NCBI GenBank assembly: GCA_905221195.1
Contig: CAJNCF010000003.1
Coordinates: 186,001-250,000 of the forward strand
Reading direction: 5' to 3'
Length of the DNA stretch: 64,000 nt
From: a bacterium
Lineage (GTDB): Bacteria; Bacillota; Bacilli; Lactobacillales; Streptococcaceae
In this document: piece after piece, positions 1-9,553 of the stretch
How positions within the stretch are numbered: the first letter of the stretch is position 1
Layout: every line of letters starts with the position of its first letter
Position numbers and translations under genes: made by a program
Notes under the pieces: model-generated
What the model was told of the DNA's origin: nothing
The model's input: only the letters and a program-made list of their open reading frames with translations
The model's database searches: none

Positions 1-329
1 AAACCCAGTTGATGGATCAAATCATCCACACGACTTGCTGCAATCTCCTTATACTGTTGAGCACGAATCGTAAGATTTTCTCTAACCGTCAACATCTCAT
101 CCAGTACACTAGCTTGAAAAACTACTCCGATTTTCGTATTTGGCGCATATCGAATCTGACCTTTTGTCGGCTTTTTCAAACCGATTAACATGGAAATGGT
201 GGTTGATTTTCCTGCACCATTGGGACCTAAAATAGCATTAAAACTCCCTTTTTCAAACTCTAACTGAATATCGTCAACAGCCATATAATCGCCGTACCGT
301 TTAGTCAAATGTTTAGCTTGTAAAATCAT
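1..329 (-). CDS. ABC transporter ATP-binding protein, 5' part only
   Basis: Only the first 109 codons are in the window; the gene runs off the left edge. The visible part is the start of an ABC-type ATPase domain: a beta-strand start MILQAKHLTKRYG, Walker A GPNGAGKST at residues 35-43, and a Q-loop near VVFQ. It would energise a membrane transporter, but the substrate cannot be told because signature, Walker B and partner genes are missing. The start is ATG at 329 with a good ribosome binding site (AGGAGG, about seven bases upstream). The Gly-rich spacing and the short strand before Walker A fit drug- or peptide-export type ATPases (CcmA/BcrA-like) rather than import systems, but this is a guess. 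Confidence 0.9.
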   Translation of the reverse strand, partial: MILQAKHLTKRYGDYMAVDDIQLEFEKGSFNAILGPNGAGKSTTISMLIGLKKPTKGQIRYAPNTKIGVVFQASVLDEMLTVRENLTIRAQQYKEIAASRVDDLIHQLG

Positions 330-395
330 ATTTAGTTCCTCCTCTTTACCTCACCAGTTTAACAAAAAGAATGAAAGAAAAATCGACTTTTGAGA

Positions 396-445
396 TAAGT
401 GGTTAAAATGAGAGGTTAAGTGGTGAGATGATTAGAGTTAAGTTA
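396..445. repeat. phased TAAGTGGT direct repeats upstream of the ABC ATPase gene
   Basis: TAAGTGGT occurs at 396-403 and again at 417-424, exactly 21 bases apart. A weaker copy, TAAGTTA, sits at 439-445. Spacing close to two helical turns is what dimeric activators binding direct repeats require. The block lies 70-115 bases upstream of the ABC ATPase start. No -35/-10 pair is obvious next to it, so a regulatory role is inference. Confidence 0.35.
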
Positions 446-634
446 AAGTAGAGAAAGCTACAGCCATTTTTCTCCTACCGAATTGCTAAATGAAGCTTAA
501 AAACACTTACAAGAACATATTATATTTTTAAATATGCGCTATAAAAGAGATGTTTTACCGCATCTGGCCGAAAAATTCAAGAATCGGTAGTATTATTCTC
601 GCCAAATCAAACAATAAAAAATTAACTAGAAATC

Positions 635-754
635 ATGACACACAATCCCTTCTATCAAAATCAAACTGCTGAATATAATATGATTGAATTTGAAGCAAGT
701 AAGTATTGTCCTGAATTTGAAACTTCCATTAGCCAAATTTTTGACGCCAAGTAA
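635..754 (+). pseudogene. 39-codon ORF, possible C-terminal gene remnant
   Basis: ATG at 635 opens a 39-residue reading frame beginning MTHNPFYQNQTAEYN and ending ISQIFDAK. There is no clear ribosome binding site. The amino acid composition looks protein-like (polar, with acidic and aromatic residues) rather than random, and other short protein-like islands precede it in other frames. I do not recognise the family. It may be the tail of a degraded gene or chance. Confidence 0.2.
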
Positions 755-797
755 ATCTATTAAGAAATAATATATAAAAAGAATTTTCAATACAAGC

Positions 798-833
798 AAA
801 AAACAGCTCTTTCTATCCGAGAAGAGCTGTTCT
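798..833 (-). terminator. terminator after the BAAT-like hydrolase gene
   Basis: A perfect 10-base stem, AACAGCTCTT (802-811) with AAGAGCTGTT (822-831), is followed on the minus strand by a T run (TTTTTT). It ends transcription coming from the hydrolase gene. About 165 bases between the hydrolase stop codon and this hairpin show no gene. Confidence 0.8.
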
Positions 834-999
834 ATTTTATGAAAGAGAAAGTCACTAGTAACTCTTGTACTTCTCTATACGTTTTTACTGTTTGAGTTCA
901 AATTTCTCTTGTTTGAACAATTGCTTTTGTAGACTGGACTACCAACCAGAACTGTGTTTTTATCTTAGTTGGGACTATTATAGTACGGTTCAGCACTAT

Positions 1000-2232
1000 C
1001 TACAAATTTTTCAGATGTGTATCAAAAAAATTTATCGTAGCAAACCAAGAGTCTACACTTTCTTTCATTAATAAGCACCAATCTTTTCGATAACGATGAT
1101 TCGGTTGATAAGCAACCGTCAACATATGCCCTGTTTCATGGTATTTTTTAAACAAAATGGATTCCCCTTTATAATTTGAAATGATATCATCTATCGCAGA
1201 TGATGCATTCCATATTTCATCAACATCGCTTCCTAGTAATAATAAAGGAGAGGAAATTTTACTCACATCAATCTGGGCCCTACTATCTTCAGGAATATGT
1301 TTTCCAAAAAACTTGTTTAACAAATAATTTCCTAACTGAAATTTTTGATAAGGAAGTTCCTTTTGTAAATACGTCCAAGAAGATGAATGAGAGTTGAGTT
1401 TTCCTTTTATTCCCTCAAATATTACATTTGAGGGGGAATTGAGTACCAAACATCGCACATCTTCCAAAATACTTTGTCCAGCCAGAACAAGCTCTGCTCC
1501 TTTAGAGCGACCATATATTCCTATTTTTGTATTATCAACTTGAGGATGATGATATAGAAAATCTTTCGCCTCCTCCAGACATTCTATTGGAATTCGTTCT
1601 AAATTTTGGGATAATCCCTCTAAACCAAAATAAGCTATCGCAAGACAAATATAGCCTCTTGAAGATAAAAGTTGGGCAATATTCTGAGCTTTTTCAATTC
1701 TTCCCTCACTACCACTAACAATAATCACGGCTGGCGCCCTTCTTAACTTTTCATCATAAAATAATCGACCTTGAAAATGCTTGTCATAGATATCTTGATA
1801 TCTTACTCCTAGATTCATATAACGCCTTACGAAACTTTGCTCTGCGATCACATCTTTCCCCATCTTTATTTTAATTTCAACACCAAAACAATCTCGTAAT
1901 GGAATTCTGTCAAGAGAACTCGGTAATCTCCTTTTCCTATTCTTCAACGGTTTCGCATTAAAGAATAAGCCCATTTCTGAAACCCCTTTATAAGATCCCG
2001 AAATAGATGCTGTCTGAGAGGTATCAATCATACCGTCCTGATTAGATAAAAAAATTGCGGTTGATTTCCATATAACATCATAATCTAAAAGCAAGGGAGC
2101 ATTTATACAGTAATAATCAGACAGGTACATTGCTACACAATACATTGCACTTGGTTCTAAACCATTGATAGCAATATAAAAAGATTCATCCGCTAAATCT
2201 GTTTGTGAAATCAGTTCTATGTTTACAGTCAT
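1000..2232 (-). CDS. acyl-CoA thioesterase/BAAT-family alpha/beta hydrolase
   Basis: A 410-residue protein with the two-domain layout of acyl-CoA thioester hydrolases and bile acid-CoA:amino acid N-acyltransferases. Residues 1-150 form a beta-rich N-terminal domain; the rest is an alpha/beta hydrolase. The nucleophile elbow is GRSKG with Ser243, the acid is likely Asp336 or Asp338 in LLGSDVDE, and the histidine is His369 in ETGHM. No signal peptide is seen, so it acts in the cytosol; the true substrate is unknown. A ribosome binding site AAGGAG precedes the ATG at 2232. The gene lies 56 bases behind a MarR repressor gene, and both carry the same operator, so they are probably co-regulated. 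Confidence 0.8.
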   Translation of the reverse strand: MTVNIELISQTDLADESFYIAINGLEPSAMYCVAMYLSDYYCINAPLLLDYDVIWKSTAIFLSNQDGMIDTSQTASISGSYKGVSEMGLFFNAKPLKNRKRRLPSSLDRIPLRDCFGVEIKIKMGKDVIAEQSFVRRYMNLGVRYQDIYDKHFQGRLFYDEKLRRAPAVIIVSGSEGRIEKAQNIAQLLSSRGYICLAIAYFGLEGLSQNLERIPIECLEEAKDFLYHHPQVDNTKIGIYGRSKGAELVLAGQSILEDVRCLVLNSPSNVIFEGIKGKLNSHSSSWTYLQKELPYQKFQLGNYLLNKFFGKHIPEDSRAQIDVSKISSPLLLLGSDVDEIWNASSAIDDIISNYKGESILFKKYHETGHMLTVAYQPNHRYRKDWCLLMKESVDSWFATINFFDTHLKNL

Positions 2233-2244
2233 ATCTTCTCCTTT

Positions 2245-2263
2245 TTGTTAACTCGCTTAACAA
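2245..2263. promoter_or_regulatory. operator for the MarR regulator, in front of the hydrolase
   Basis: TTGTTAA, five bases, TTAACAA: a perfect inverted repeat directly upstream of the hydrolase ribosome binding site. A TATAAT on the minus strand (2263-2268) touches it. The same half-sites with the same 5-base spacer sit over the marR promoter at 2758-2778, so this is very likely a second binding site of the neighbouring MarR protein. Confidence 0.75.
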
Positions 2264-2276
2264 TTATATTTGAAAT

Positions 2277-2300
2277 TTACCGTGACTTTTACCACGGTAA
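2277..2300 (-). other. hairpin over the marR stop codon
   Basis: TTACCGTG (2277-2284) pairs with CACGGTAA (2293-2300), eight bases around an 8-base loop, and covers the last codons of marR. There is no T run, so it is at most a weak attenuator or an mRNA-stability hairpin between marR and the hydrolase. Confidence 0.5.
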
Positions 2301-2744
2301 TTCTCCCCACACCTTTTCAATATCATCCATCAATTTCACAACTGTTTTAAGTTCCACCTCGCTATAGTTGTTTAAAACTGAAAAGACCGATTTTTCAATA
2401 TGTGCTTGTTGCTCCTTATGGATTTTTAAAATTTCGATGCCTTTTTCAGATAATCTCAAATATTTATTTTTCCCATTATTCGGATCAAAATCAAAAACAA
2501 CTAAATTTTTTTGAATCAATCTTCTAACACTTTGAGTTATTGCACTTCTCGAAACTTCTAATAATTCAGATAATTTTACTAGATTTAAGGGCTGATTTTT
2601 CCCAATCACAACAATCAAATGTACCTCATTCAACGTAATGGATTTGTCAACACTACTTTTATGTTGATTTTTTTTTAACTGCTCAAACGCTAAAATAAAT
2701 CTATTGAAACGATTATTAAATACAATAAATTCTTTTTTATCCAC
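2289..2744 (-). CDS. MarR-family transcriptional regulator
   Basis: A 151-residue winged-helix repressor. Central residues carry the DNA-reading helix (LSELLEVSRSAITQSVRRL) and the wing (FDFDPNNGKNKYLRL); flanking helices make the dimer interface. The start is a GTG at 2744 preceded by AAGGAAAGAGAG. A consensus promoter lies upstream and its -10 box sits inside a perfect palindrome, so the protein almost surely represses itself. The next gene downstream is a BAAT-like hydrolase with the same operator. This suggests a regulon responding to an acyl or aromatic ligand, but the ligand is unknown. Confidence 0.88.
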   Translation of the reverse strand: MDKKEFIVFNNRFNRFILAFEQLKKNQHKSSVDKSITLNEVHLIVVIGKNQPLNLVKLSELLEVSRSAITQSVRRLIQKNLVVFDFDPNNGKNKYLRLSEKGIEILKIHKEQQAHIEKSVFSVLNNYSEVELKTVVKLMDDIEKVWGELPW

Positions 2745-2757
2745 AATCTCTCTTTCC

Positions 2758-2796
2758 TTTGTTAATCATATTAACAAAATAGAAACTTCCTGTCAA
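2758..2796 (-). promoter_or_regulatory. marR promoter with overlapping operator
   Basis: -35 TTGACA (2791-2796), a 17-base spacer, and -10 TAATAT (2768-2773) on the minus strand. The -10 box lies within the inverted repeat TTTGTTAA, five bases, TTAACAAA (2758-2778). Repressor bound here would block RNA polymerase directly. Confidence 0.85.
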
Positions 2797-2798
2797 AT

Positions 2799-2832
2799 AA
2801 AAAATCCCCCAGATTCTACTCTGAAGGATTCA
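2799..2832 (-). terminator. leuS terminator
   Basis: On the minus strand AATCC-TT-CAG, a loop, CTG-GG-GGATT, then TTTTTTA. It follows the leuS stop codon by a few bases. The downstream end of the T run touches the marR promoter region, so leuS transcription is ended just before marR starts. Confidence 0.75.
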
Positions 2833-2836
2833 TTTC

Positions 2837-5338
2837 TTATTTTACAACGATATTAACTAATTTATTCGGTACACTAATCACTTTCACGATGTCCTTACCG
2901 TTAATTTCTGCCTTGACTTTTTCATCAGCGAGAGCAATTTCTTGCAATTCTTCTCGTGATAGATCTTTAGCGACCATGAGTTTGGCGCGAACTTTTCCTT
3001 TGATTTGGACAACGATTTCGATTTCGTCTTCAACTAATTGGCTTTCATCCCAAGTTGGCCAAGCTACATAAGAGATAGATTCTCCTGTTGCTGCAACTGT
3101 TTGCCAGAGCTCTTCTGCCAAGTGAGGTGCAAATGGTGCAATCAACTGAACGAAACCTTTGGCGTAGTCCACATAAAGCTTATCTTCCTTGTTAGCAGCG
3201 TTGACAAAGACCATAAGTTGGGCAATGGCTGTGTTGAATTTCATAGACTCGATTTGCTCTGTGACAGCTTTAACGGTTTCGTTGTAGACCTTGTCAAGAG
3301 CGCCATTGTTTTCCGCAACAATTTCCTTACTTGTAATCAAACGGTAAACACGATCCAAGAATTTACGGCTTCCTTCCAGACCTTCTTCTGACCAAGCGAT
3401 TGAAGCATCAAGTGGGCCCATGAACATTTCATAGACACGAAGGGTGTCGGCACCGTATTGTTCCACCACATCGTCTGGGTTGACAACGTTCTTGAGAGAT
3501 TTAGACATCTTGGCTGGTGCTTGCTCCAACTCTTCTCCTGTTTCCACATGGAAGAAAGAACCGTCACGTTTTTCAACCTTATCAGTCGCCACAAGCGCAC
3601 CACGGTGGTCGCGGTAGCTTGTTCCCAAAATCATCCCTTGGTTAAAGAGTTTTTGGAATGGTTCCTTAGTTGGAACGACACCGAGATCATAGAGGAATTT
3701 ATGCCAGAAACGAGCGTAAAGCAAGTGAAGTACAGCATGCTCTGCACCACCCACGTAAATATCTACTGGCAACCATTGTTTGAGGAGGTCCTCATCAGCC
3801 AATTTCTCAGTATTGTGTGGGTCGATATAGCGGAGGTAGTACCAGCTTGAACCAGCCCACTGTGGCATAGTATTAGTCTCACGGCGACCTTTAACACCAT
3901 CTTCACGAGTCACTTCAAGCCAGTCTATCAAGTTAGCTAGTGGGCTTTCACCAGTACCTGAAGGGCGAATATCCTTGGTTACAGGCAAGACAAGTGGCAA
4001 TTCATTTTCAGGAACAGCTGTTGAAGTTCCATCTTCCCAATGAATGATTGGAATTGGCTCACCCCAGTAACGTTGACGACTAAAGAGCCAGTCACGGAGA
4101 CGGTAGGTAACCTTCTCCTGACCACAGCCGTTTTCTTCCAACCAAGCCACAATCTTAGCAATAGCTTCTTCTTTGTTCAGTCCATCTAGGAAGTCAGAGT
4201 TGACGTGAAGACCGTCTTCTGTGTAAGCAGCCTCTTCAACGTTTCCACCTTCAAGCACTTCTACGATTGGAAGGTCAAATTGTTTGGCAAATTCCCAGTC
4301 ACGTTGGTCGTGGGCAGGTACAGCCATAACCGCACCTGTTCCATAACTAGCAAGAACATAGTCTGCAATCCAGATTGGAATTTCCTTGCCGTTTACAGGG
4401 TTGATGGCATAAGCACCAGTCCAAACTCCTGTTTTTTCCTTAGCAAGATCTGTACGAGCCAAGTCAGACTTGAGACTAGCTTGGTGTTTGTAGTCTGCTA
4501 CAGCCTCTGCTTGCTCTGGGCTTGTAATCGCATCAACCAAGTCATGCTCAGGAGCTAAAACGGTGAAAGTCGCTCCGAAAAGGGTATCAGGACGAGTGGT
4601 GAAGACAGTGAATTCCTTATCTGTTCCCTTAACTTTAAAGGTTACATTGGCACCAGTTGATTTACCAATCCAGTTGCGTTGCATGTCCTTGATGGACTCT
4701 GGCCAATCAAGTTCATCCAAGTCATTAAGCAAGCGTTCTGCATAGGCCGTGATTTTAAGCATCCATTGGCGCATTGGTTTGCGGACAACTGGATAGCCTC
4801 CACGCTCAGAAGTCCCGTCAGGAAGAACTTCTTCGTTGGCGATGGCTGTTCCCAATTCCTCTACCCAGTTTACTGGCACTTCCGCTTCATAAGCCAAGCC
4901 CTTTTCGTAAAGCTTAGTGAAAATCCACTGAGTCCACTTGTAGTAGTTTGGATCTGTTGTGTTAACTTCACGATCCCAGTCATAAGAAAATCCAAGCGCA
5001 TTGATTTGACGTTTGAAGTTGGCAATATTTTCAGCTGTAAATTCTGCTGGGTCATTACCTGTATCCATAGCATACTGTTCAGCTGGCAAACCAAAGGCAT
5101 CCCAACCCATTGGGTGAAGAACATTGTAGCCCTGCGCACGTTTGTAACGGCTGAGGATATCTGTCGCTGTGTAGCCTTCTGGGTGTCCTACGTGCAGACC
5201 CGCTCCAGATGGATAAGGGAACATGTCAAGAGCATAAAACTTCGGTTTTGAGGCATCTGTTCCAGTCTTAAATGTATGATGTTCTGCCCAGTAGCCCTGC
5301 CACTTAGGCTCAATTTCTTTATGATTGTAAAAACTCAT
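2837..5338 (-). CDS. leuS: leucyl-tRNA synthetase
   Basis: Charges tRNA-Leu with leucine in the cytosol. The protein is 833 residues, the usual length for the bacterial enzyme. It has the class I HIGH-type signature HVGH at residues 49-52, the CP1 editing domain in the middle third, the KMSKS loop within [10 protein letters not shown], and a C-terminal anticodon-binding part. An in-frame extension up to 5449 is possible, but the ATG at 5338 is preceded by GGAGAGAG and gives the canonical N-terminus [14 protein letters not shown]. The promoter is close and no T-box fits between it and the start. It is divergent from the iron transporter operon. Confidence 0.98.
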   Translation of the reverse strand: MSFYNHKEIEPKWQGYWAEHHTFKTGTDASKPKFYALDMFPYPSGAGLHVGHPEGYTATDILSRYKRAQGYNVLHPMGWDAFGLPAEQYAMDTGNDPAEFTAENIANFKRQINALGFSYDWDREVNTTDPNYYKWTQWIFTKLYEKGLAYEAEVPVNWVEELGTAIANEEVLPDGTSERGGYPVVRKPMRQWMLKITAYAERLLNDLDELDWPESIKDMQRNWIGKSTGANVTFKVKGTDKEFTVFTTRPDTLFGATFTVLAPEHDLVDAITSPEQAEAVADYKHQASLKSDLARTDLAKEKTGVWTGAYAINPVNGKEIPIWIADYVLASYGTGAVMAVPAHDQRDWEFAKQFDLPIVEVLEGGNVEEAAYTEDGLHVNSDFLDGLNKEEAIAKIVAWLEENGCGQEKVTYRLRDWLFSRQRYWGEPIPIIHWEDGTSTAVPENELPLVLPVTKDIRPSGTGESPLANLIDWLEVTREDGVKGRRETNTMPQWAGSSWYYLRYIDPHNTEKLADEDLLKQWLPVDIYVGGAEHAVLHLLYARFWHKFLYDLGVVPTKEPFQKLFNQGMILGTSYRDHRGALVATDKVEKRDGSFFHVETGEELEQAPAKMSKSLKNVVNPDDVVEQYGADTLRVYEMFMGPLDASIAWSEEGLEGSRKFLDRVYRLITSKEIVAENNGALDKVYNETVKAVTEQIESMKFNTAIAQLMVFVNAANKEDKLYVDYAKGFVQLIAPFAPHLAEELWQTVAATGESISYVAWPTWDESQLVEDEIEIVVQIKGKVRAKLMVAKDLSREELQEIALADEKVKAEINGKDIVKVISVPNKLVNIVVK

Positions 5339-5366
5339 GGTCTCTCTCCAATTTTGTGATGTTACT

Positions 5367-5372
5367 ATTATA
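5367..5372 (-). promoter_or_regulatory. leuS extended -10 promoter
   Basis: TGGTATAAT on the minus strand, about 30 bases upstream of the leuS start codon, with TTTCAA as a possible -35. The untranslated leader would be only about 22 bases, which rules out a T-box riboswitch here. Confidence 0.6.
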
Positions 5373-5656
5373 CCATTTTTGAGGGAATTTGAAAGATGAG
5401 AAATGTTCTTTTGGACTTGGATAACAAGAAAAATCAATAGCAAATCCAACTTATTTAGCAGTATAAAAAATTAGCTAACACTTGAAATTAACTTATATCA
5501 ATTATTTGTCTCTGTCATCTTTTTCCCCTAGCCTCTTTGACTCATATTTCTCGTTTTAGATTTCTTTAAGGTTTTTATTATATCCTATAGAACTCTGCAA
5601 ATTATAAATGTTAATCAAATCGCGGAGTGAAAATGTTCGTAAAAAAGGAGATTCTT

Positions 5657-6697
5657 ATGAAAAAACTACTATTCTTTCTCTCTTGTGGATGGATATTTCT
5701 TACTTTATCTGGATGTTCTTCAACAACAGATTCGGAAACTAACACTGAGACAGATTCGGATAATGCTTTGGTTATCTACTCGCCTAACCCTGAAGACCTT
5801 ATCGAAGAGACAATCCCTGCCTTCGAAGAAAAATATGGTATTAAGGTTGATTTAGTACAAGCCAGCACGGGTGAATTGTTCAAAAAAGCTGAGGCCGAAA
5901 AAGAATCCCCAGTAGCTGATGTCATTTTCGGAGGCTCCTACGCCCTCTTCTCTTCTAACGAAAAACTTTTTGAACCTTATATTTCCCAAGAAAACGACCA
6001 GATAATCCCTGAATATCAAAATAAAACTGGATTCTACACGCCTTATACACTTGATGTCAGTGTCATCATTGCCAATTCAGCTCTTACAAAAGATATTAAA
6101 ATTGAAGGCTACAATGATCTACTCAATCCTAAATTAAAAGGAAAAATCGCTACTGCTGATCCTAGTAACGCTTCGAGCGCCTTTGCACAACTAACAAACA
6201 TGCTTGTAGACCAAGGTGGATACGAAAATGAACAAGCTTGGACCTATGTGAAAAATCTATTTACCCTAGTAGATGGAAAAATTGCATCTAGCTCTTCAAA
6301 TGTTTACAAAGCTGTCGCCGATGGGGAAATGGCTGTTGGACTCACCTATGAAGACCCTGCCTTAAAACTCTTAAATGATGGAGTTGATGTAAAAGTCATT
6401 TATCCAAAAGAAGGTACCGTCTTTTTACCTGGTAACGCGGCCATCGTCAAAAACGCCAAACACATGGAAAACGCTAAGAAATTTATCGATTTCATCCTTT
6501 CTCAAGAAATACAAGATAAGCTAGGAACTGAAACTACAATCAGACCTATTCGTAAAAATGCTAAAACCAATAAAAATATGAAGGCTATGACAGAAATCAA
6601 TATTGCCACTGAAGATTCAGATTATGTCATTAAAAACAAATCTGCCATTCTTAAAAAGTACAATGATATTTTTACAGATATCCAATCTAAACAGTAA
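5657..6697 (+). CDS. iron ABC transporter substrate-binding lipoprotein (Pit/Fbp type)
   Basis: A 346-residue extracellular binding protein of the FbpA/PotD-like fold. Residues 1-21 are a lipoprotein signal (MKKLLFFLSC, ending LSGC), so the mature protein is lipid-anchored at the outer face of the membrane. The chain then opens with LVIYSPN, typical of ferric-binding proteins of this family. Start chosen at 5657 because AAAAAAGGAG lies just before it; an in-frame ATG at 5633 lacks a signal-like start. It heads a three-gene operon with an ATPase and a fused permease, matching the pneumococcal Pit iron-uptake locus by content and place. The exact ligand (ferric ion or a complex) is inferred from family. 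Confidence 0.85.
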   Translation: MKKLLFFLSCGWIFLTLSGCSSTTDSETNTETDSDNALVIYSPNPEDLIEETIPAFEEKYGIKVDLVQASTGELFKKAEAEKESPVADVIFGGSYALFSSNEKLFEPYISQENDQIIPEYQNKTGFYTPYTLDVSVIIANSALTKDIKIEGYNDLLNPKLKGKIATADPSNASSAFAQLTNMLVDQGGYENEQAWTYVKNLFTLVDGKIASSSSNVYKAVADGEMAVGLTYEDPALKLLNDGVDVKVIYPKEGTVFLPGNAAIVKNAKHMENAKKFIDFILSQEIQDKLGTETTIRPIRKNAKTNKNMKAMTEINIATEDSDYVIKNKSAILKKYNDIFTDIQSKQ

Positions 6698-6709
6698 AAG
6701 AGGTTCACT

Positions 6710-7801
6710 ATGAGTGAGATCAAAATTATTAACGCCAAAAAAATCTACCACGATGTCCCTGTTATTGATAATTTAAACATTACAGTTCCCAAAGGAAGTC
6801 TCTTTACCATCCTTGGTCCTTCAGGATGTGGGAAAACGACTCTTCTTCGCATGATTGCAGGTTTCAACAGTATCGAAGGCGGAGAATTTTACTTTGATGA
6901 TACAAAAATCAATAATATGGAACCCAGCAAACGCAATATCGGAATGGTTTTCCAAAACTACGCTATTTTTCCACATTTGACTGTCCGAGACAATGTTGCT
7001 TTTGGTCTTAAGCAAAAGAAGGTTCCAAAAGAAGAATTGATTCAACAAACCAATAAATATCTTGAACTCATGCAAATTGCTCAATATGCGGATCGAAAAC
7101 CTGATAAACTCAGTGGTGGACAACAACAACGTGTCGCCTTGGCACGCGCCTTAGCTGTTAATCCAAGTGTTCTCCTCATGGACGAGCCACTTAGTAACCT
7201 AGATGCCAAACTTCGCTTGGATATGCGTCAAGCCATTCGAGAAATCCAACACGAAGTGGGAATTACAACTGTTTATGTAACCCACGACCAAGAAGAAGCC
7301 ATGGCGATTTCAGATCAAATTGCTGTTATGAAAGATGGGGTGATCCAACAAATCGGCCGACCAAAAGAACTCTATCATAAACCAGCTAATGAGTTTGTGG
7401 CAACCTTTATCGGACGCACAAATATCATCCCTGCCAATCTCGAAAAACGGAGCGACGGCGCTTATATCGTCTTTTCAGATGGCTATGCCCTTCGAATGCC
7501 AGCCCTTGATCAGGCTGAAGCACAAGCTATTCATGTAAGCATTCGTCCTGAAGAGTTTATCAAAGATGAATCTGGAGATATTGAAGGAACTATTAGCGAT
7601 AGCGTCTATCTTGGACTGAATACTGAATACTTCATCGAGACAGGCTTTGCCTCAAAAATTCAAGTTAGCGAAGAATCAACTTTTGAAGAAGATCTACAAA
7701 AAGGCGATCGTATTCGTCTACGAATCAATACTCAAAAATTAAACGTCTTTTCTGCAGATGGTTCTCAAAACCTGATAAAAGGAGTCAACCATGGAACGTA
7801 A
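6710..7801 (+). CDS. iron ABC transporter ATP-binding protein
   Basis: A 363-residue ATPase that drives the permease encoded next. Walker [10 protein letters not shown] is at residues 36-44, then the signature LSGGQQQR, Walker B VLLMDEP, and the switch histidine in [10 protein letters not shown]-terminal TOBE-like domain of about 120 residues follows, as in FbpC/PotA proteins. It begins 12 bases after the binding-protein stop codon (AGAGG upstream) and its 3' end overlaps the permease gene by 11 bases, which points to translational coupling. Confidence 0.92.
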   Translation: MSEIKIINAKKIYHDVPVIDNLNITVPKGSLFTILGPSGCGKTTLLRMIAGFNSIEGGEFYFDDTKINNMEPSKRNIGMVFQNYAIFPHLTVRDNVAFGLKQKKVPKEELIQQTNKYLELMQIAQYADRKPDKLSGGQQQRVALARALAVNPSVLLMDEPLSNLDAKLRLDMRQAIREIQHEVGITTVYVTHDQEEAMAISDQIAVMKDGVIQQIGRPKELYHKPANEFVATFIGRTNIIPANLEKRSDGAYIVFSDGYALRMPALDQAEAQAIHVSIRPEEFIKDESGDIEGTISDSVYLGLNTEYFIETGFASKIQVSEESTFEEDLQKGDRIRLRINTQKLNVFSADGSQNLIKGVNHGT

Positions 7802-9449
7802 AAAACTAAATATTTGGACAGCCTCCTCTTTCTTCATCTTTCTTACCTATCTTGTCTTTCTCGTTTACCCTATCGTTACCGTGCTCAAGCAAGCACTCAT
7901 ACATGAAGGACAATTCTCACTAGCTAATTTCGTCACTTTCTTTAGTAAAGCCTACTACTCTGAGACACTCGTCAACAGTTTCAAGGTTTCCATTACCGCT
8001 ACTGTCACTTCCTTGGTTGTAGGAACCCTATTAGCTTATCTCTTCTCTATGTATGACTTCAAGGGAAAGAAATTTCTACAAATATTGATTATCATTGCTT
8101 CCATGTCAGCTCCTTTCGTAGGAGCCTACTCCTGGATTCTCTTGCTGGGACGAAATGGGGTCATTACTAAATTCCTGACAAATTCCCTTCATCTTCCAGC
8201 TATCGATATTTATGGATTCAAAGGAATTGTACTTGTCTTTACACTTCAACTATTTCCATTGGTATTCCTATACGTTGCTGGAACAATGAAAAGTATTGAC
8301 AATTCTCTACTTGAAGCCGCTGAAAGCATGGGCTCCTTCGGATTTAAGCGTATCGTAACGGTTGTTTTACCTCTCCTAGTTCCAACCTTATTAGCGGCTG
8401 CCCTGCTTGTATTCATGAGAGCATTCTCAGACTTTGGGACACCGATGTTAATTGGTGAAGGATATCGGACTTTCCCGGTCTTGATTTATACCCAATTCAT
8501 TAGCGAGGTTGGAGGAAATTCTGCTTTTGCATCTGCTTTAGCAATTATGGCGATTATCATCGCCTTGGCAATTTTCCTTATCCAAAAATACATTTCAAAT
8601 CGCTACAGTTTCAGTATGAATTCGCTCCATCCAATCGAGCCTAAAAAAACTACAAAAGGAAAAATGGTTGCCATTTATGCAACAGTCTACGGAATTATCT
8701 TGTTCTCTGTTCTACCTCAAGTCTACTTGATTTATACTTCTTTCCTAAAAACATCAGGTATGGTATTTGTCAAAGGTTATTCTCTAAACAGTTACAAGGT
8801 AGCTTTCAATCGTATGGGATCTGCTATTTTCAATACCATTCGTATCCCTTTGATTGCCTTAGTCCTTGTTGTCCTATTCGCAACATTTATCTCCTACCTA
8901 GCCGTTAGAAAACGGAATTTGTTTACAAACTTAATTGATAGCCTCAGTATGGTTCCTTATATTGTACCAGGAACCGTTCTAGGGATTGCCTTCATTTCTT
9001 CCTTCAATACTGGCCTATTTGGAAGTGGATTTCTTATGATTACAGGGACAGCTTTCATCTTGATTATGTCCCTATCTGTCAGAAGATTACCTTATACTAT
9101 TCGCTCATCTGTTGCTAGCTTGCAACAAATAGCACCAAGTATTGAAGAAGCCGCTGAGAGCTTAGGAAGTAGTCGTCTCAATACCTTTGCCAAGATTACA
9201 ACTCCAATGATGCTATCTGGTATTATTTCTGGAGCTATCCTATCTTGGGTCACAATGATTTCAGAGCTCTCTACTTCTATCCTCCTCTACAATGTCAAAA
9301 CAAAAACAATGACTGTAGCCATTTATACAGAGGTTCTCAGAGGAAATTACGGTGTAGCTGCAGCCTTGTCAACTATCTTGACTGTTCTAACAGTAGGTTC
9401 CTTGCTCTTGTTTATGAAAATATCTAAAAGCAATAGCATTACACTTTAG
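7791..9449 (+). CDS. iron ABC transporter permease, fused two-domain (FbpB type)
   Basis: A 552-residue membrane protein with about 12 transmembrane helices in two homologous halves. Each half carries an EAA loop contacting the ATPase: LLEAAESMGSFGF in the first half and IEEAAESLGSSRL in the second. The duplication means one polypeptide supplies the whole channel. Start at 7791 (GGAGTCAACC ATG, within the ATPase gene). It is the last gene of the iron operon and is followed by a terminator. Confidence 0.92.
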   Translation: MERKKLNIWTASSFFIFLTYLVFLVYPIVTVLKQALIHEGQFSLANFVTFFSKAYYSETLVNSFKVSITATVTSLVVGTLLAYLFSMYDFKGKKFLQILIIIASMSAPFVGAYSWILLLGRNGVITKFLTNSLHLPAIDIYGFKGIVLVFTLQLFPLVFLYVAGTMKSIDNSLLEAAESMGSFGFKRIVTVVLPLLVPTLLAAALLVFMRAFSDFGTPMLIGEGYRTFPVLIYTQFISEVGGNSAFASALAIMAIIIALAIFLIQKYISNRYSFSMNSLHPIEPKKTTKGKMVAIYATVYGIILFSVLPQVYLIYTSFLKTSGMVFVKGYSLNSYKVAFNRMGSAIFNTIRIPLIALVLVVLFATFISYLAVRKRNLFTNLIDSLSMVPYIVPGTVLGIAFISSFNTGLFGSGFLMITGTAFILIMSLSVRRLPYTIRSSVASLQQIAPSIEEAAESLGSSRLNTFAKITTPMMLSGIISGAILSWVTMISELSTSILLYNVKTKTMTVAIYTEVLRGNYGVAAALSTILTVLTVGSLLLFMKISKSNSITL

Positions 9450-9463
9450 TTTTCCCCATCAAA

Positions 9464-9498
9464 AACAGCCGAAAGGATTACCCTCGGCGGTTTTTTTC
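9464..9498 (+). terminator. terminator of the iron transporter operon
   Basis: GCCGA at 9468-9472 pairs with TCGGC at 9484-9488, extended by GG/CC around an ATTA loop, followed by seven T residues. Confidence 0.88.
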
Positions 9499-9553
9499 TT
9501 ATCTGGATATTCCTATCAAATTCTCAGATCCTAGCAAGCAAGTCTAGACTGAT

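Larger units (their letters stand above)
330..794. other. gene-poor stretch, possible decayed coding remnants
   Basis: No convincing intact gene is seen here. The stretch holds the upstream region of the ABC ATPase gene with phased repeats, AT-rich sequence with short coding-like islands, and one 39-codon ORF at 635-754 on the plus strand. A half copy of the MarR operator, TTTGTTAA on the minus strand, lies at 359-366, just upstream of the ABC ATPase ribosome binding site. A relic of a lost gene is plausible but I cannot name it. Confidence 0.5.

Noticed and set aside
865..1071. 68-codon plus-strand frame near the hydrolase 3' end
   Set aside because: It overlaps the hydrolase gene on the opposite strand, is rich in Cys, Phe and Tyr, and has no ribosome binding site.
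3038..5251. Long plus-strand reading frames opposite leuS
   Set aside because: They are antisense shadows of a strongly conserved gene, with no ribosome binding sites and unnatural composition.
5339..5626. T-box riboswitch upstream of leuS
   Set aside because: The promoter lies only about 22 bases before the ribosome binding region; there is no room and no specifier-loop sequence.
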